Part shown: positions 33,071 through 44,823 of the stretch, piece after piece
How the letters are laid out: each line of letters starts with the position of its first letter
Position numbering within the stretch: position 1 is the first letter of the stretch
DNA from: Ardenticatenaceae bacterium
Lineage (GTDB): Bacteria; Chloroflexota; Anaerolineae; Promineifilales; Promineifilaceae
Assembly (NCBI GenBank): GCA_020634395.1
Contig: JACKBU010000008.1
Span: 99,543-163,542, forward strand
DNA: 64,000 nucleotides
Reading direction: 5' to 3'
Made by a program: the position numbers and the translations under genes
Notes under the pieces: model-generated
The model's database searches: none
What the model was told of the DNA's origin: nothing
Seen by the model: the letters and a program-made list of their open reading frames with translations, nothing else

Positions 33071-33967
33071 ATGTCAGATACACCGCCGGTTTGTGACTAC
33101 GAAGGATCGGATTATCGAGCGCGTTTTTGGGAAGGCCAGGGCCGCGATTATGAAGATCAGGTAGAGCGCATTGCCCTGCGTCGGCTGCTGCCGCCCACCG
33201 GCAGCACCCTAATTGAGATTGGGGCGGGATTCGGCCGTCTGGCTGATGAGTATCGTGGTTATGATACTGTTGTCTTGTTTGATTATTCCCGGTCGCTGCT
33301 GCGAGAAGCCCAATCTCACCTGGGGAATGATCCCCGATTTCGCTATGTTGCTGGCAACTGGTACAACATGCCCTTTGTGGATGGGCTGTTTGCGGCGCTA
33401 GTGCAGATTCGCACGTTACACCATGCAGCCGATGCTCCGGCGTTGTTTGCCCAACTGGCGCGCATTGCCCGACCCGGGGGCATCTACGTTCTAGAATTTG
33501 CCAGCAAGCGGAATGTAAAAGCAATTGCCCGTTATGCCGCCAGACGCCAGGAGTGGTCGCCGTTTGCGCAGGAGCCGGTGGAGTTTGTAGAACTCAACTT
33601 TGATTTTCATCCGCAGTGGATTCGGAATCGCTTAGAAGAAGCGGGTTTTCGCCCAGGGCGCATGCTCACTGTTTCCCACTTTCGTCTGGGAGTTTTGAAA
33701 AGATTGGTACCCACTTCCTGGCTGGTAAAACTCGATGCTAGGGCACAGCTGACCGGCAACTGGTGGCAACTATCGCCAAGCGTGTTTGTGCAGAACCGCC
33801 ATCCGGTGTGGGGCGAGCCGGCTGCACCGGGGACGTTTTTTGCCTGCCCTACCTGTCGGACCCCTTTAGGTGCGGCGGAAAACGGCCGTCTCCCCTGTCC
33901 TAACCCTGCCTGCCACCATGTCTGGCGCCTCGAAGATGGACTGTACGACTTCAAAGAGCCAATCTGA
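33071..33967 (+). CDS. SAM-dependent methyltransferase with C-terminal zinc ribbon
   Basis: 298 residues. Class I methyltransferase fold: LIEIGAGFGRLADEY (SAM motif I), VLFDYSRSLLREAQ, RYVAGNWYNMPFVDGLFAAL and IARPGGIYVLEFASKRN. The last 50 residues form a CPTC...CPNPACHHVW zinc ribbon, like the Trm112-type ribbons found fused to or beside methyltransferases. Substrate unknown. It overlaps the downstream Dam gene. Confidence 0.83.
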   Translation: MSDTPPVCDYEGSDYRARFWEGQGRDYEDQVERIALRRLLPPTGSTLIEIGAGFGRLADEYRGYDTVVLFDYSRSLLREAQSHLGNDPRFRYVAGNWYNMPFVDGLFAALVQIRTLHHAADAPALFAQLARIARPGGIYVLEFASKRNVKAIARYAARRQEWSPFAQEPVEFVELNFDFHPQWIRNRLEEAGFRPGRMLTVSHFRLGVLKRLVPTSWLVKLDARAQLTGNWWQLSPSVFVQNRHPVWGEPAAPGTFFACPTCRTPLGAAENGRLPCPNPACHHVWRLEDGLYDFKEPI

Positions 33968-34799
33968 AGGAGCGCTGACCATCTTAACTCCCACCTTACC
34001 TTTCCTCAAATGGGCGGGCGGTAAACAGCGCCTCATTCCCCAATACCAGGCCTTCTTCCCGCCCCTGGAAACCATTTCCCACTACTACGAGCCATTTATT
34101 GGTAGTGCGGCCGTCTTTTTTCACTGGCAGCCGCGCCCGGCCACGCTGTCTGATCGCAACGAGAAGTTAATAGAAGTGTATCAGATGGTGCAGCAGCAGG
34201 TAACGGCCGTTATCGATGCGCTGCAGCCCCATCGTAACGATCCTGACTACTACTACGCTGTCCGCGCCCAAGATCCACAAAATTTAAGCCCGGTTGAACG
34301 GGCCGCCCGCCTGATTTACCTGAACAAGACGTGCTATAACGGTCTGTACCGGGAAAACAGCCTGGGCAAGTTTAACGTGCCGTTTGGCCGTTACAAGCGT
34401 CCCAAAATTTGCGACGTGGATCGATTGTGTGCGGCTTCGGCGGCGCTGCAAGGGGTGAACCTGGTGGCGGATGATTTTGCGTGGGTGCTGGATACGGCCG
34501 TTGCCGGCGATTTTCTTTACTTCGACCCGCCCTACGCCCCGCTGACGGCCACGAGCAACTTCACCAGCTACCACCGGCATGGTTTTGATGCTGCCGATCA
34601 GTATCGCCTGGCGCAGACCATCAGCGGGCTGACGGCCCGCGGCTGCAAGGTTATGTTAAGTAATTCCAGCGCGCCACTTATTTATGAGCTGTACCAACAG
34701 CCCCCCTATCGTCTCATCGAGATCCAGGCACGCCGCGCTATCAACAGTAAGGGCGACGGCCGTGGCCCCGTCAAAGAACTCCTCATCCTAAACTACTAG
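33936..34799 (+). CDS. dam: Solitary DNA adenine methyltransferase (Dam/D12 family)
   Basis: The D12-class methyltransferase has PFLKWAGGKQRLIPQY (SAM motif), YYEPFIGSAAVFFHW, LIYLNKTCYNGLYRENSLGK and the catalytic DPPY in FLYFDPPYAPLTATSNF. Length fits Dam (about 270). GATC is the probable target by family. No restriction endonuclease is adjacent, so it is likely an orphan regulatory methylase. Start uncertain: the ATG at 33936 lacks a ribosome binding site, whereas AAGGAG at 33967-33972 would fit an ATC codon at 33981, right after the previous stop; the conserved sequence begins only after 33981. Confidence 0.88.
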   Translation: MDCTTSKSQSEGALTILTPTLPFLKWAGGKQRLIPQYQAFFPPLETISHYYEPFIGSAAVFFHWQPRPATLSDRNEKLIEVYQMVQQQVTAVIDALQPHRNDPDYYYAVRAQDPQNLSPVERAARLIYLNKTCYNGLYRENSLGKFNVPFGRYKRPKICDVDRLCAASAALQGVNLVADDFAWVLDTAVAGDFLYFDPPYAPLTATSNFTSYHRHGFDAADQYRLAQTISGLTARGCKVMLSNSSAPLIYELYQQPPYRLIEIQARRAINSKGDGRGPVKELLILNY

Positions 34800-34807
34800 G
34801 CCGTGTA

Positions 34808-34893
34808 TGGGTGTTTAGGTTTCTCGGTGTTCAAGTGCCCAGGTTAACTGGCTCACCTAAACACTTAAGCACTTGAACACTTAAACACCAAAG
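34808..34893. repeat. Simple-sequence inverted repeat
   Basis: Imperfect arms of about 35 nt, made of GTGTTTAGG / GTGTTCAAG units and complementary CACTTGAACACTTAAACACC units. Same unit type as the repeat at 1721-1791. Confidence 0.7.
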
Positions 34894-34909
34894 ATTACAA
34901 TCCCCCGCC

Positions 34910-36631
34910 ATGATGAAGCGAACACTGTGGCTGATAGGGATGTTGGTTGTCGGGCTGCTGGCGGCACGGCCGTCAGTGCAGGCCAGGCCCGCGCAGCAGG
35001 CGTTGGATTGGCGTTTTGGCGTGATTGAAAGCTACACGGCTCCCCGCGCCGCCAACAATTTAGGCGTCAGTTGGACCCGGGCCCGCTTCCAGTGGGCGGA
35101 GGTGCAGCCCGATGGCCCCGGAACGTGGAAACCCACCGTGCGCGAGGAGCAAATCGACGGCGAGATTGAAGCCGGGCGCGATGTGGTAGGCCTGCTTATC
35201 GGCATTCCCGATTGGGCGCGCGATGAAGAGGGATTGCCCGCGGGTTTGTACCTGCCCTACGATGACCCGGACAACCTGTGGGCCAATTTTGTGCGGGAAG
35301 CTGTCGACAGGTACGACGGCCGTATCAACCACTGGATCATCTGGAACGAGCCCGACATTGACGATCCCGCGGCGCCCGGCCACACCTGGGATGGTGATGT
35401 CCACGACTTCATTCAACTGCTCCGTGTATCTTATCTCGCGGCTAAAGATGTTAACCCCGACGTCGTCATCCACCTGCCGGCCTTCACCTATTTCTGGAAC
35501 CCCGCTTATATCGACGACTTTTTCGATGCCCTGGTCGCCGAACCGGATGCCCCTGCCCACAACTACTTTTTTGACGCCGCCACCGCCCACTTTTATTTCC
35601 AGCCCGGTACAGTGTACGATGGCATTCGCATCCTCTATGAGGCAATGGCTGCTCGCGGCCTGCCGTGGAAACCCGTGTGGTTGGTAGAAACCAATGCCCC
35701 GCCCATCGATGACCCGGCCTGGCCGGTGGAAAACTGGACGCTCTCTGTGACGATGAACGAGCAGGCAGCCTTTATCCCGCAGGCAGTGGCCGCGGCGCTG
35801 GCGGCCGGCGCCGAGCGCATTGCCGTCTACAAGCTGTTGGATCTGCGCAGTGACCACGAGGCCAACCCGGAGCCTTTTGGCCTGCTGCGCATGGACGGCA
35901 CGCGCCGTCCGGCTTTCGGCGCGTACATCACCACGATTCGCTATCTGGCCGGCGCCATCCGGGCCGAACGCGAACGCTGGGATGAAATAGGGCAAATTCG
36001 CGTAGATCAGCCGGATCGTACGACGACGGTGCTGTTTGCCCGTCTGCCTGGTGAAGCGTACACGGCCGTTATCCCTGCCACCGCCTCCTCCGCCCTTTGG
36101 GTCGATATGTGGGGCCGCGAGCAGGTGATCGAGGCTGAAGATGGGCAGTTCACCGTGCAGCTCCCCGGCGCGTTGTGCACCCAATCCATCGGCGACTACT
36201 GCATGATCGGCGGCACGACCTATTTCCTGGTGCAGTCCACCGCCGGCGATGAGATCCTGCCGACACCGCTGCCGCCCGGATTCCCTACCGCTACACCGGA
36301 TCCCGATGTCACACCGTCGCCTACTGGCTCGCCAACCCCGACGCCTACCACGCCGCCCACAGCGACAGCTACCCCTACCATCACCCCCACGCCGTCGCGC
36401 ACTCCCACAGCGACCCAGACGCCTACTGCCTCACCCAGCGCTATGCCCACGGCAGCGGCGACCCAGACATTGACGGCAACGGCCGTTCCTCCCCCGACGC
36501 AAACTGCCACTCCCGTGCCGCCGGCAGCCGCAGCTCCCCCGCCGGGGACGCTTTATTATTGGGCAATGGGCGCGGCTGGCCTGGTCGGGGTGGTGGTGAT
36601 AGCCGGCTGGCTCCTCCGGCGGCGCGGTTAA
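34910..36631 (+). CDS. Surface-anchored clan-A glycosidase-like protein
   Basis: 573 residues. Signal peptide (MKRTLWLIGMLVVGLLAA); a TIM-barrel domain about 30-420 with NHWIIWNEPDIDD (acid/base Glu after Asn, as in clan GH-A) and WKPVWLVETNAPP (candidate nucleophile Glu). A Thr/Pro-rich stalk follows (about 450-545, for example TPTPTTPPTATATPTITPTP), then a C-terminal transmembrane helix YYWAMGAAGLVGVVVIAGWL ending in RRRG. It is thus held on the outer face of the membrane by its C-terminus. The substrate is probably a polysaccharide; GH39 or GH5-like families are the closest guesses. Confidence 0.78.
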   Translation: MMKRTLWLIGMLVVGLLAARPSVQARPAQQALDWRFGVIESYTAPRAANNLGVSWTRARFQWAEVQPDGPGTWKPTVREEQIDGEIEAGRDVVGLLIGIPDWARDEEGLPAGLYLPYDDPDNLWANFVREAVDRYDGRINHWIIWNEPDIDDPAAPGHTWDGDVHDFIQLLRVSYLAAKDVNPDVVIHLPAFTYFWNPAYIDDFFDALVAEPDAPAHNYFFDAATAHFYFQPGTVYDGIRILYEAMAARGLPWKPVWLVETNAPPIDDPAWPVENWTLSVTMNEQAAFIPQAVAAALAAGAERIAVYKLLDLRSDHEANPEPFGLLRMDGTRRPAFGAYITTIRYLAGAIRAERERWDEIGQIRVDQPDRTTTVLFARLPGEAYTAVIPATASSALWVDMWGREQVIEAEDGQFTVQLPGALCTQSIGDYCMIGGTTYFLVQSTAGDEILPTPLPPGFPTATPDPDVTPSPTGSPTPTPTTPPTATATPTITPTPSRTPTATQTPTASPSAMPTAAATQTLTATAVPPPTQTATPVPPAAAAPPPGTLYYWAMGAAGLVGVVVIAGWLLRRRG

Positions 36632-36890
36632 GATTAACGGCCGTCCGCCCACATATGACAAAAATCACTAGCCGAATATGCTGAATGGTACTATGTTCCT
36701 ACTCTCGCCCTGAGTATCCTGCTTACAAGGGGCAGCTTACCAGATAAACTCAAGAATCCCGCACTCCCGCTGCATCCTGGCCCAGGGAGCCAAAACACCT
36801 TCGCCGCCGGCAACACGTCAATAAAACAAACATCCCCCATACTCCCATCTCAGCCCCTTGAGTTGTGATTACTGATCGCCCCGTTTAGCC

Positions 36891-36985
36891 AAGGAGGAGG
36901 TATGGGAGCTGGCCAAAATCCCCGTCACTAAAAAAACTAGTCAGATAGTTACAGATACAGGCTGCAAACACCCAAACTCTGTAAC
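36891..36985 (+). promoter_or_regulatory. Leader region upstream of the ACS-dehydrogenase operon
   Basis: AAGGAG (36891-36896) sits 5 nt before an ATG that opens a 9-codon frame MGAGQNPRH ending at 36931. It is followed by a hairpin GTTACAGA/TCTGTAAC (36948-36955 with 36978-36985). No T-run follows. Could be a leader peptide with an attenuation-like structure. The remainder of the gap 36632-37072 shows no gene that I can support. Confidence 0.3.
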
Positions 36986-37072
36986 CTGCAATGTATAACC
37001 GCATAAGCGCCGGGGCTGCTGTCTTCCTGCTAAATGGCAGACGACGGAGATCCGGCACAAGGGAGCTAAGAG

Positions 37073-39785
<2,713 letters not shown>

Positions 39786-39787
<2 letters not shown>

Positions 39788-39846
39788 AGTGTAGAGTATA
39801 GAGCTAGAGTGTAGAGCTAGAGGCACTCTCTTCTCTACACTCTACA
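39786..39846. repeat. Simple-sequence inverted repeat between the fusion gene and E1 beta
   Basis: AGAGTGTAGAG (first copy 39786-39796, partly repeated at 39806-39816) is complementary to CTCTACACTCT (39834-39844). A hairpin inside the operon just before the E1 beta ribosome binding site (AAGGAG 39858-39863). Confidence 0.75.
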
Positions 39847-39869
39847 CTCTATCTACCAAGGAGAAAGAC

Positions 39870-40886
39870 ATGAAAACAAACGGAAAAAACGGTCACGGCG
39901 AGATGGTGACGCTGACATACCGCGAAGCCGTGCGGGCGGCCATCCGCGAAGCTATGCAAAAAGATGAGCGCGTGTTCCTCATGGGCGAGGATGTGGGCAG
40001 CTATGGCGGCTGCTTTGCCGTGAGCATGGGGCTGCTGGAAGAATTCGGCCCGGAGCGCATCCGCGACACGCCGTTGGCTGAATCGGGTTTTACCGGTGCG
40101 GGCGTTGGTGCGGCCATCGCCGGGATGCGTCCCATCGTGGAAATTATGACGGTGAATTTCAGCCTGCTGGCCGCCGACCAGATTATGAACAACGCGGCGA
40201 CGGTTTTGCATATGTCGGGCGGGCAGTTTAACGTGCCGCTGGTCATCCGCATGGCCACGGGCGGCGGCAAGCAGTTGGCCGCGCAGCACGCCCACAGTCT
40301 GGAAGGCTGGTATGCCCACATCCCCGGCCTGAAGGTGCTGACGCCGGCCACGTTGGAAGATGCGCGCGGCATGTTGTGGCCCGCGCTGCAAGACCCCGAC
40401 CCGGTACTGATTTTTGAGCATACGCTGCTCTACAACATGAAGGGCGAACTGCCAGTCCAGCCGGTAGAGGTAGACATCGACAAGGCCAAAATTCACCGCC
40501 ACGGCAATGATTTGACCCTCATCACCTATGGCTTGAGTTTGCACAAGGCTTTGGAGGCGGCGGAGCAGCTGGCGACGGAAGGTTTGGACGTGGAGGTGAT
40601 CGATTTGAGGGTGTTACGGCCGTTAGACACCACCACCTTCATCGACTCTGTGCGCAAAACCCACCGGGCGCTCATCGTGGACGAAGGGTGGCGCAGCGGC
40701 GGCATCTCGGCCGAGATCAGCGCGCGCATTATGGAGCAGGCCTTTTACGACCTGGACGCGCCGGTGGAGCGCATCTGCGCCGCCGAAGTGCCTATTCCGT
40801 ACGCCAAGCACATGGAAGAGGCCGCCATTCCGCAGGTGGACAGCATCGTCGCCGGTGTGAAAAGGATGGTGGGCGAATATGTCTGA
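39870..40886 (+). CDS. 2-oxoacid dehydrogenase E1 beta subunit
   Basis: 338 residues with AAGGAG 6 nt upstream. Transketolase-like pyrimidine domain (LTYREAVRAAIREAMQ, VFLMGEDVGSYGG, RIRDTPLAESGFTGAGVGAA, PIVEIMTVNFSLLAADQI) and C-terminal domain (DVEVIDLRVLRPLDTTTFI, DEGWRSGGISAEI). It should pair with the E1 alpha half of the upstream fusion to form the alpha2-beta2 decarboxylase. Pyruvate/acetoin type is more likely than branched-chain, but the substrate is not fixed by sequence. It overlaps the E2 gene by 8 bp. Confidence 0.92.
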   Translation: MKTNGKNGHGEMVTLTYREAVRAAIREAMQKDERVFLMGEDVGSYGGCFAVSMGLLEEFGPERIRDTPLAESGFTGAGVGAAIAGMRPIVEIMTVNFSLLAADQIMNNAATVLHMSGGQFNVPLVIRMATGGGKQLAAQHAHSLEGWYAHIPGLKVLTPATLEDARGMLWPALQDPDPVLIFEHTLLYNMKGELPVQPVEVDIDKAKIHRHGNDLTLITYGLSLHKALEAAEQLATEGLDVEVIDLRVLRPLDTTTFIDSVRKTHRALIVDEGWRSGGISAEISARIMEQAFYDLDAPVERICAAEVPIPYAKHMEEAAIPQVDSIVAGVKRMVGEYV

Positions 40887-42141
40887 GTTTGTCATGCCCA
40901 GTTTGGGCACAGATATGGAAGCGGGCACGCTCTACGAATGGTTCGTGAAGCCGGGCGACGCGGTACAGCGCGGCGACGTGATCGCCTCGGTGGAGACGGC
41001 CAAGGGTGTGATCGACATTGAGATTTTTGAGGACGGCCGTATCGACCAACTGCTCGTCGAGCCGGGCACCGAGGTGCCGGTAGGCACGCCCATCGCCGTG
41101 GTTGTAGGGGCGGAGCCGGTGGCGGCAGCGGCTGTCCCTGTCCCCGTTCCCGCCGCCGCCGAAGCCCACCCCATGGACCAGAAGGCGCTGGTACGGCCGT
41201 CTAAACCGGAACCGGCCCACAACGGCAAGCGCGTGCGCGTGTCGCCAGTGGCCCGCAAGCTGGCCGAAGAGTTGGGCGTGGACCTGAGCCAGATTGTGGG
41301 AACCGGGCCAAATGGGGCGATTAGCCGGGCGGATGTGGAGGAATTTCAACGCCGCGGCGCCGCGGCGCCGCGGGTGGAAGAAACTGCGCCGCCGAGCCGC
41401 GTGGAGCAGCAGCCCGTGGTGGAAAAACCGGCGGAACAGCCAACTAAAGCGGCCGCGCAGAAAGGTTCGACAGAGTTCCAGGCGGCGATGCGGCGGGCGA
41501 TTGCCGCGGCGATGGCCAGATCGAACCGGGAAATTCCCCACTACTACCTGGAAACGCGCCTGGACATGGGCCGCCCGCTGGCCTGGCTGGAAGCCGAAAA
41601 CCAGAAACGTCCTATCCGCGACCGTATTCTGCCGGTGGTGCTGCTGATCAAGGCGACGGCGAAGGCGCTGGTGGACGTGCCGGACTTGAACGGCTATTGG
41701 GTGGATGACGCGTTACGGCCGTCTGAAGCCATCCACATCGGCTTTGCCATTGCCCTGCGGCAGGGCGGGCTGGTAACTCCGGCCATCCACCACGCCGACC
41801 TGAAGAGCCTGGAGGAGCTGATGGCCGCCATGAGCGACCTGATCATGCGCACGCGGGCCGGGCGGCTGCGCAGTTCCGAGCTGACCGACGCCACCATCAC
41901 CCTGACCAACCTGGGCGACATGGGTGTGGAAAAGGTGTACGGCGTGATCTACCCGCCGCAGGTGGCGCTGGTGGGCTTTGGCAAAGTTATGGAGCAGCCC
42001 TGGGCCGTGAACGGCCTGTTGGGCGTGCGCCCCGTGCTGACGGTGACGCTGGCCGGGGATCATCGGGCGTCGGACGGCCGTCGCGGCGGCCAGTTTTTAG
42101 ACGTGTTAGCGAAGCATTTACAGGAGCCAGATAAATTATGA
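40879..42141 (+). CDS. Dihydrolipoamide acyltransferase (E2)
   Basis: 420 residues: one lipoyl domain (1-76) with lipoyl Lys42 in VETAKGVIDIE; an Ala/Pro-rich linker; the E1/E3-binding domain RVRVSPVARKLAEELGVDLS (about 115-155); a second linker; the acyltransferase core (about 195-420) ending GDHRASDGRRGGQFLDVL, with the catalytic His-Arg-Ala-Ser-Asp motif. A standard E2 layout with a single lipoyl domain. No E3 (lipoamide dehydrogenase) gene lies in the window, so E3 must be encoded elsewhere. It overlaps the acyl carrier protein gene by 4 bp (ATGA). Confidence 0.93.
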   Translation: MSEFVMPSLGTDMEAGTLYEWFVKPGDAVQRGDVIASVETAKGVIDIEIFEDGRIDQLLVEPGTEVPVGTPIAVVVGAEPVAAAAVPVPVPAAAEAHPMDQKALVRPSKPEPAHNGKRVRVSPVARKLAEELGVDLSQIVGTGPNGAISRADVEEFQRRGAAAPRVEETAPPSRVEQQPVVEKPAEQPTKAAAQKGSTEFQAAMRRAIAAAMARSNREIPHYYLETRLDMGRPLAWLEAENQKRPIRDRILPVVLLIKATAKALVDVPDLNGYWVDDALRPSEAIHIGFAIALRQGGLVTPAIHHADLKSLEELMAAMSDLIMRTRAGRLRSSELTDATITLTNLGDMGVEKVYGVIYPPQVALVGFGKVMEQPWAVNGLLGVRPVLTVTLAGDHRASDGRRGGQFLDVLAKHLQEPDKL

Positions 42142-42401
42142 CCACGTTACAGGCGATGAATGAAGCACAGATCCGGGCCGCGCTGTTGGAAATCTTGGAA
42201 AACGTCGCCCCGGAAGCTGATTTTGACGAACTTTCTGCCGGCGTTGATGTGCGCGAGGCGCTGGACATCGATTCCTTTGATTTTCTCAACGTGTTGATTG
42301 CCCTCAACGAGCAAACCGGCGTGGAGATACCGGAAGCGGATTACGGCCGTCTGATCTCCATCGACGACATCGTGAACTATGTGTGGGCGAAAATGAACTG
42401 A
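42138..42401 (+). CDS. Acyl carrier protein-like protein in the dehydrogenase operon
   Basis: 87 residues. LDIDSFDFLNVLIALNEQTG contains the phosphopantetheine attachment Ser46 in the DSF context; helices before and after fit the ACP fold (ISIDDIVNYVWAKMN at the end). It begins inside the E2 stop (ATGA), so it is translated with the complex. Not near any fatty acid or polyketide gene. Inferred role: accept or deliver an acetyl or acyl group produced by the fused synthetase or by E2. This pairing is the odd part; the ACP call itself is firm. Confidence 0.88.
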   Translation: MTTLQAMNEAQIRAALLEILENVAPEADFDELSAGVDVREALDIDSFDFLNVLIALNEQTGVEIPEADYGRLISIDDIVNYVWAKMN

Positions 42402-42472
42402 GCCGCGTGGACCGCGAACGGTGAACGATGGAAACTTCATCGTTCATCGTTCCTGGTCCCAAGGGGGATGCC

Positions 42473-43354
42473 ATGTTCCGAAAAATTTTGGCGCCATTGG
42501 ATGGTTCGCCGGAGGCTGAGCGCGCCTTGAACCCGGCCGTAAGGCTGGCCCAGGCGGCCAAGGGCGAAGTCCTGCTTCTGCGCAGCATGAAAGTGGTGCA
42601 CATGATGATGCCGTCTCTGGCGGTGGAGTATGAATGGATGTGGCCGGAGTATTCGCGGGAAGAAAGCCGGCAGGAGATTCGCAGCTACCTGGACGGCGTG
42701 GCCGAGCAGGTGGCCCGGCCGGATGTGACCCTGCGTACGCTGGCTGTGGAGGGTGATTCGGCGAGTGTGATTGTGGATACGGCCGTTGACGAAGACATAG
42801 ACCTCATCGTCATGTCGGCGCAGGGCTGGTCCACGCCGCGTGTGCGCGAACTGGGCAGCGTGAGCGAGCGCGTGCTGCATCGCGCGCCCTGCCCGGTGCT
42901 GATGGTGCGCAAAGAGCCCATCCATCGCATTGCCGTAACCCTGGATGGTTCCTCGCTGGCCGAGCGGGCGCTGGCTCCCGGCGTGGCCCTGGCCGATGCC
43001 CTCCAAGCTGAACTGGTTTTGCTGCGGGTGAACGAGCCGGAGTTTTTCCGCGGGCTGCTGCCGGCGGCGGAGAAGCTGGCGGTGGAACAGGATCGGGAAT
43101 TGGCCCGCGCTTATTTGCAGGATCAGGCGCGCCGGCTGGGGACAGACGTGGAGACATTCGCGGTGGCGGGCACGGCCGTTGAAGGCATTTTGCAGTTTGT
43201 AGAAGACCACCACGTCGATCTGCTGGTGATGTGCACACACGGCCGTACCGGACTGCGCCGCTGGTTGTATGGCAGCGTCACGGCGCGGGTCCTGCGCGCC
43301 AGCCAGACCTCCATGCTCATCATCCGCCCGCCGGATTATGCGTTAAGCGGCTAA
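42473..43354 (+). CDS. Universal stress protein with two UspA domains
   Basis: 293 residues from the ATG at 42473 (AAGGGGG 5 nt upstream). Two tandem UspA domains: the first starts MFRKILAPLDGSPEAERAL and ends VSERVLHRAPCPVLMVRKE; the second starts IHRIAVTLDGSSLAERALAP and ends HGRTGLRRWLYGSVTARVLR. Both show the ATP-binding G-x2-G-x(9)-S/T-like loops, the second most clearly. It is 71 bp after the ACP gene with a 9-bp hairpin (42422-42446) in between. Co-location suggests a stress or energy-state link to the acetyl-CoA operon. Confidence 0.9.
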   Translation: MFRKILAPLDGSPEAERALNPAVRLAQAAKGEVLLLRSMKVVHMMMPSLAVEYEWMWPEYSREESRQEIRSYLDGVAEQVARPDVTLRTLAVEGDSASVIVDTAVDEDIDLIVMSAQGWSTPRVRELGSVSERVLHRAPCPVLMVRKEPIHRIAVTLDGSSLAERALAPGVALADALQAELVLLRVNEPEFFRGLLPAAEKLAVEQDRELARAYLQDQARRLGTDVETFAVAGTAVEGILQFVEDHHVDLLVMCTHGRTGLRRWLYGSVTARVLRASQTSMLIIRPPDYALSG

Positions 43355-43393
43355 CAGCACCGGGGCACCGGACCTGATTTACGCCGGTAGGAA

Positions 43394-43428
43394 CGGCTGC
43401 GCAGCCGGGAGGAACGACTGCGCAGCCG
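43394..43428. repeat. Tandem palindromic repeats
   Basis: CGGCTGCGCAGCCG (43394-43407) and the near-copy CGACTGCGCAGCCG (43415-43428), 21 bp apart. The gap 43355-43551 also holds one ACGGCCGT and a CCACAAC-rich low-complexity run; no gene seen. Confidence 0.6.
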
Positions 43429-43551
43429 TATTTTGCCAGGAACGGCCGTTGCCAGGCCAAACCGTGGTAAAATGCTTCTTGTATCACGACCACAACCACA
43501 ACCACCACCACACACCCATGCTGCCCAACTGGCAAACGAATAGGAGCGATC

Positions 43552-44823
43552 ATGACCATCACTCAAGGGGCGCGGGCCAAAACGAAAGAAGCCGTTTTTG
43601 ACCAGTTCGCGCAGCACGTTTCCTCCGGCAAAGCGGCATTTTTCCAGATGGCGGGCATCGATTTTGCGCAGGGACGGCGTGAAGGACCGTTTATCTGGGA
43701 CGTGGACGGCGACAAACGGGTGATCGACCGCCACTGCAACGGCGGCGTGTTCAACCTGGGGCATCGCCACCCAGACGTGATCCGCGCCTTAATCGACAGC
43801 CTGGCGACGCTGGACATTGGCAACCATCACCTCATCAGCCCTTACCGCGCCCGGCTGGCGGCCCGGCTGGCCGAGCTGACGCCGGGGAATCTGGCCTACA
43901 CCGTCTTTGGCGTGGGCGGCGGCGAGGCGGTGGATCTGGCCTTTAAAGTGGCGCGGGGGTTTACCGGGCGGCAGGAGATCATCTCGGCGCAGGGCGGGTA
44001 TCATGGGCATACCGGGCTGGCGCTGGCGGCCGGTGACCCGAAGTATTATCGGCCGTTTGGCGCACCGGCCCCCGGTTTTGTGCAGGCGCCGTTTGGGGAT
44101 GTGGCGGCATTGGAAACGGCCGTGTCCGACCAAACTGCGGCTGTCATCCTGGAAACCGTGCCCGCCACCTACGGCATCCTCGTGCCGCCGCCCGACTACC
44201 TGCCCCAGGTGCGCGCCATCTGCGACCGGCACGGCGCGCTGCTCATCATCGACGAAATCCAGGCCGGGCTGGGCCGCACCGGCAAACTGTGGGGCATTGA
44301 GCACTTTGACGTCGTGCCCGACATCATGGTGCTGGGCAAAGGGCTGTCCGGCGGGATTTATCCCCTGTCGGCCACCTGTTTTCGCCGCGAGTTGGAAACC
44401 GTCTTTCACGACGATCCCTTCATCCACATTTCCACCTTTGGCGGGGCGGAAGTGGGCTGCCCCGTAGCCCTGCAAGTGCTGGAAATGGCCGCCGATCCCC
44501 AATTCTTGAACCACGTCAACGAACTGGCCGCCTTCTTTGCCACAGGCTTTGCCGATTTGCAGGCCAGGCATCCGCGCCTGCTGGTGGGGCTGCGCCAGTT
44601 GGGGCTGATGATGGGCATCGAGATGGTGAATGAATATTGCGGCCCGCTGTTTTCGAAGGCTGCCTATGACCAGGGTTTGCTGTCGGTTTACGCCTACAAC
44701 GATACGCGCGTGGCCCAATTCCTGCCGCCGCTGATCATTGACCAGACGCTGGCGGCCGATATTATGCGCCGGGTAGACGCCGCGTTAACGGCCGTATCCC
44801 GCATGTTGGCCGGCCCGGCATGA
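43552..44823 (+). CDS. Class III pyridoxal-phosphate aminotransferase
   Basis: 423 residues, with GGAG upstream of the ATG. Fold-type I PLP enzyme: GGVFNLGHRHPDVIRAL, GGGEAVDLAFKVARG, the substrate-binding AQGGYHGHTGLALAAGD, LLIIDEIQAGLGRTGKLW with the cofactor Asp, and the Schiff-base Lys in DIMVLGKGLSGGIYPLSA. Closest general types are ornithine/acetylornithine or omega-amino acid transaminases; the substrate is not readable. It overlaps the next gene by 4 bp (ATGA), so the two form a unit. Confidence 0.9.
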   Translation: MTITQGARAKTKEAVFDQFAQHVSSGKAAFFQMAGIDFAQGRREGPFIWDVDGDKRVIDRHCNGGVFNLGHRHPDVIRALIDSLATLDIGNHHLISPYRARLAARLAELTPGNLAYTVFGVGGGEAVDLAFKVARGFTGRQEIISAQGGYHGHTGLALAAGDPKYYRPFGAPAPGFVQAPFGDVAALETAVSDQTAAVILETVPATYGILVPPPDYLPQVRAICDRHGALLIIDEIQAGLGRTGKLWGIEHFDVVPDIMVLGKGLSGGIYPLSATCFRRELETVFHDDPFIHISTFGGAEVGCPVALQVLEMAADPQFLNHVNELAAFFATGFADLQARHPRLLVGLRQLGLMMGIEMVNEYCGPLFSKAAYDQGLLSVYAYNDTRVAQFLPPLIIDQTLAADIMRRVDAALTAVSRMLAGPA

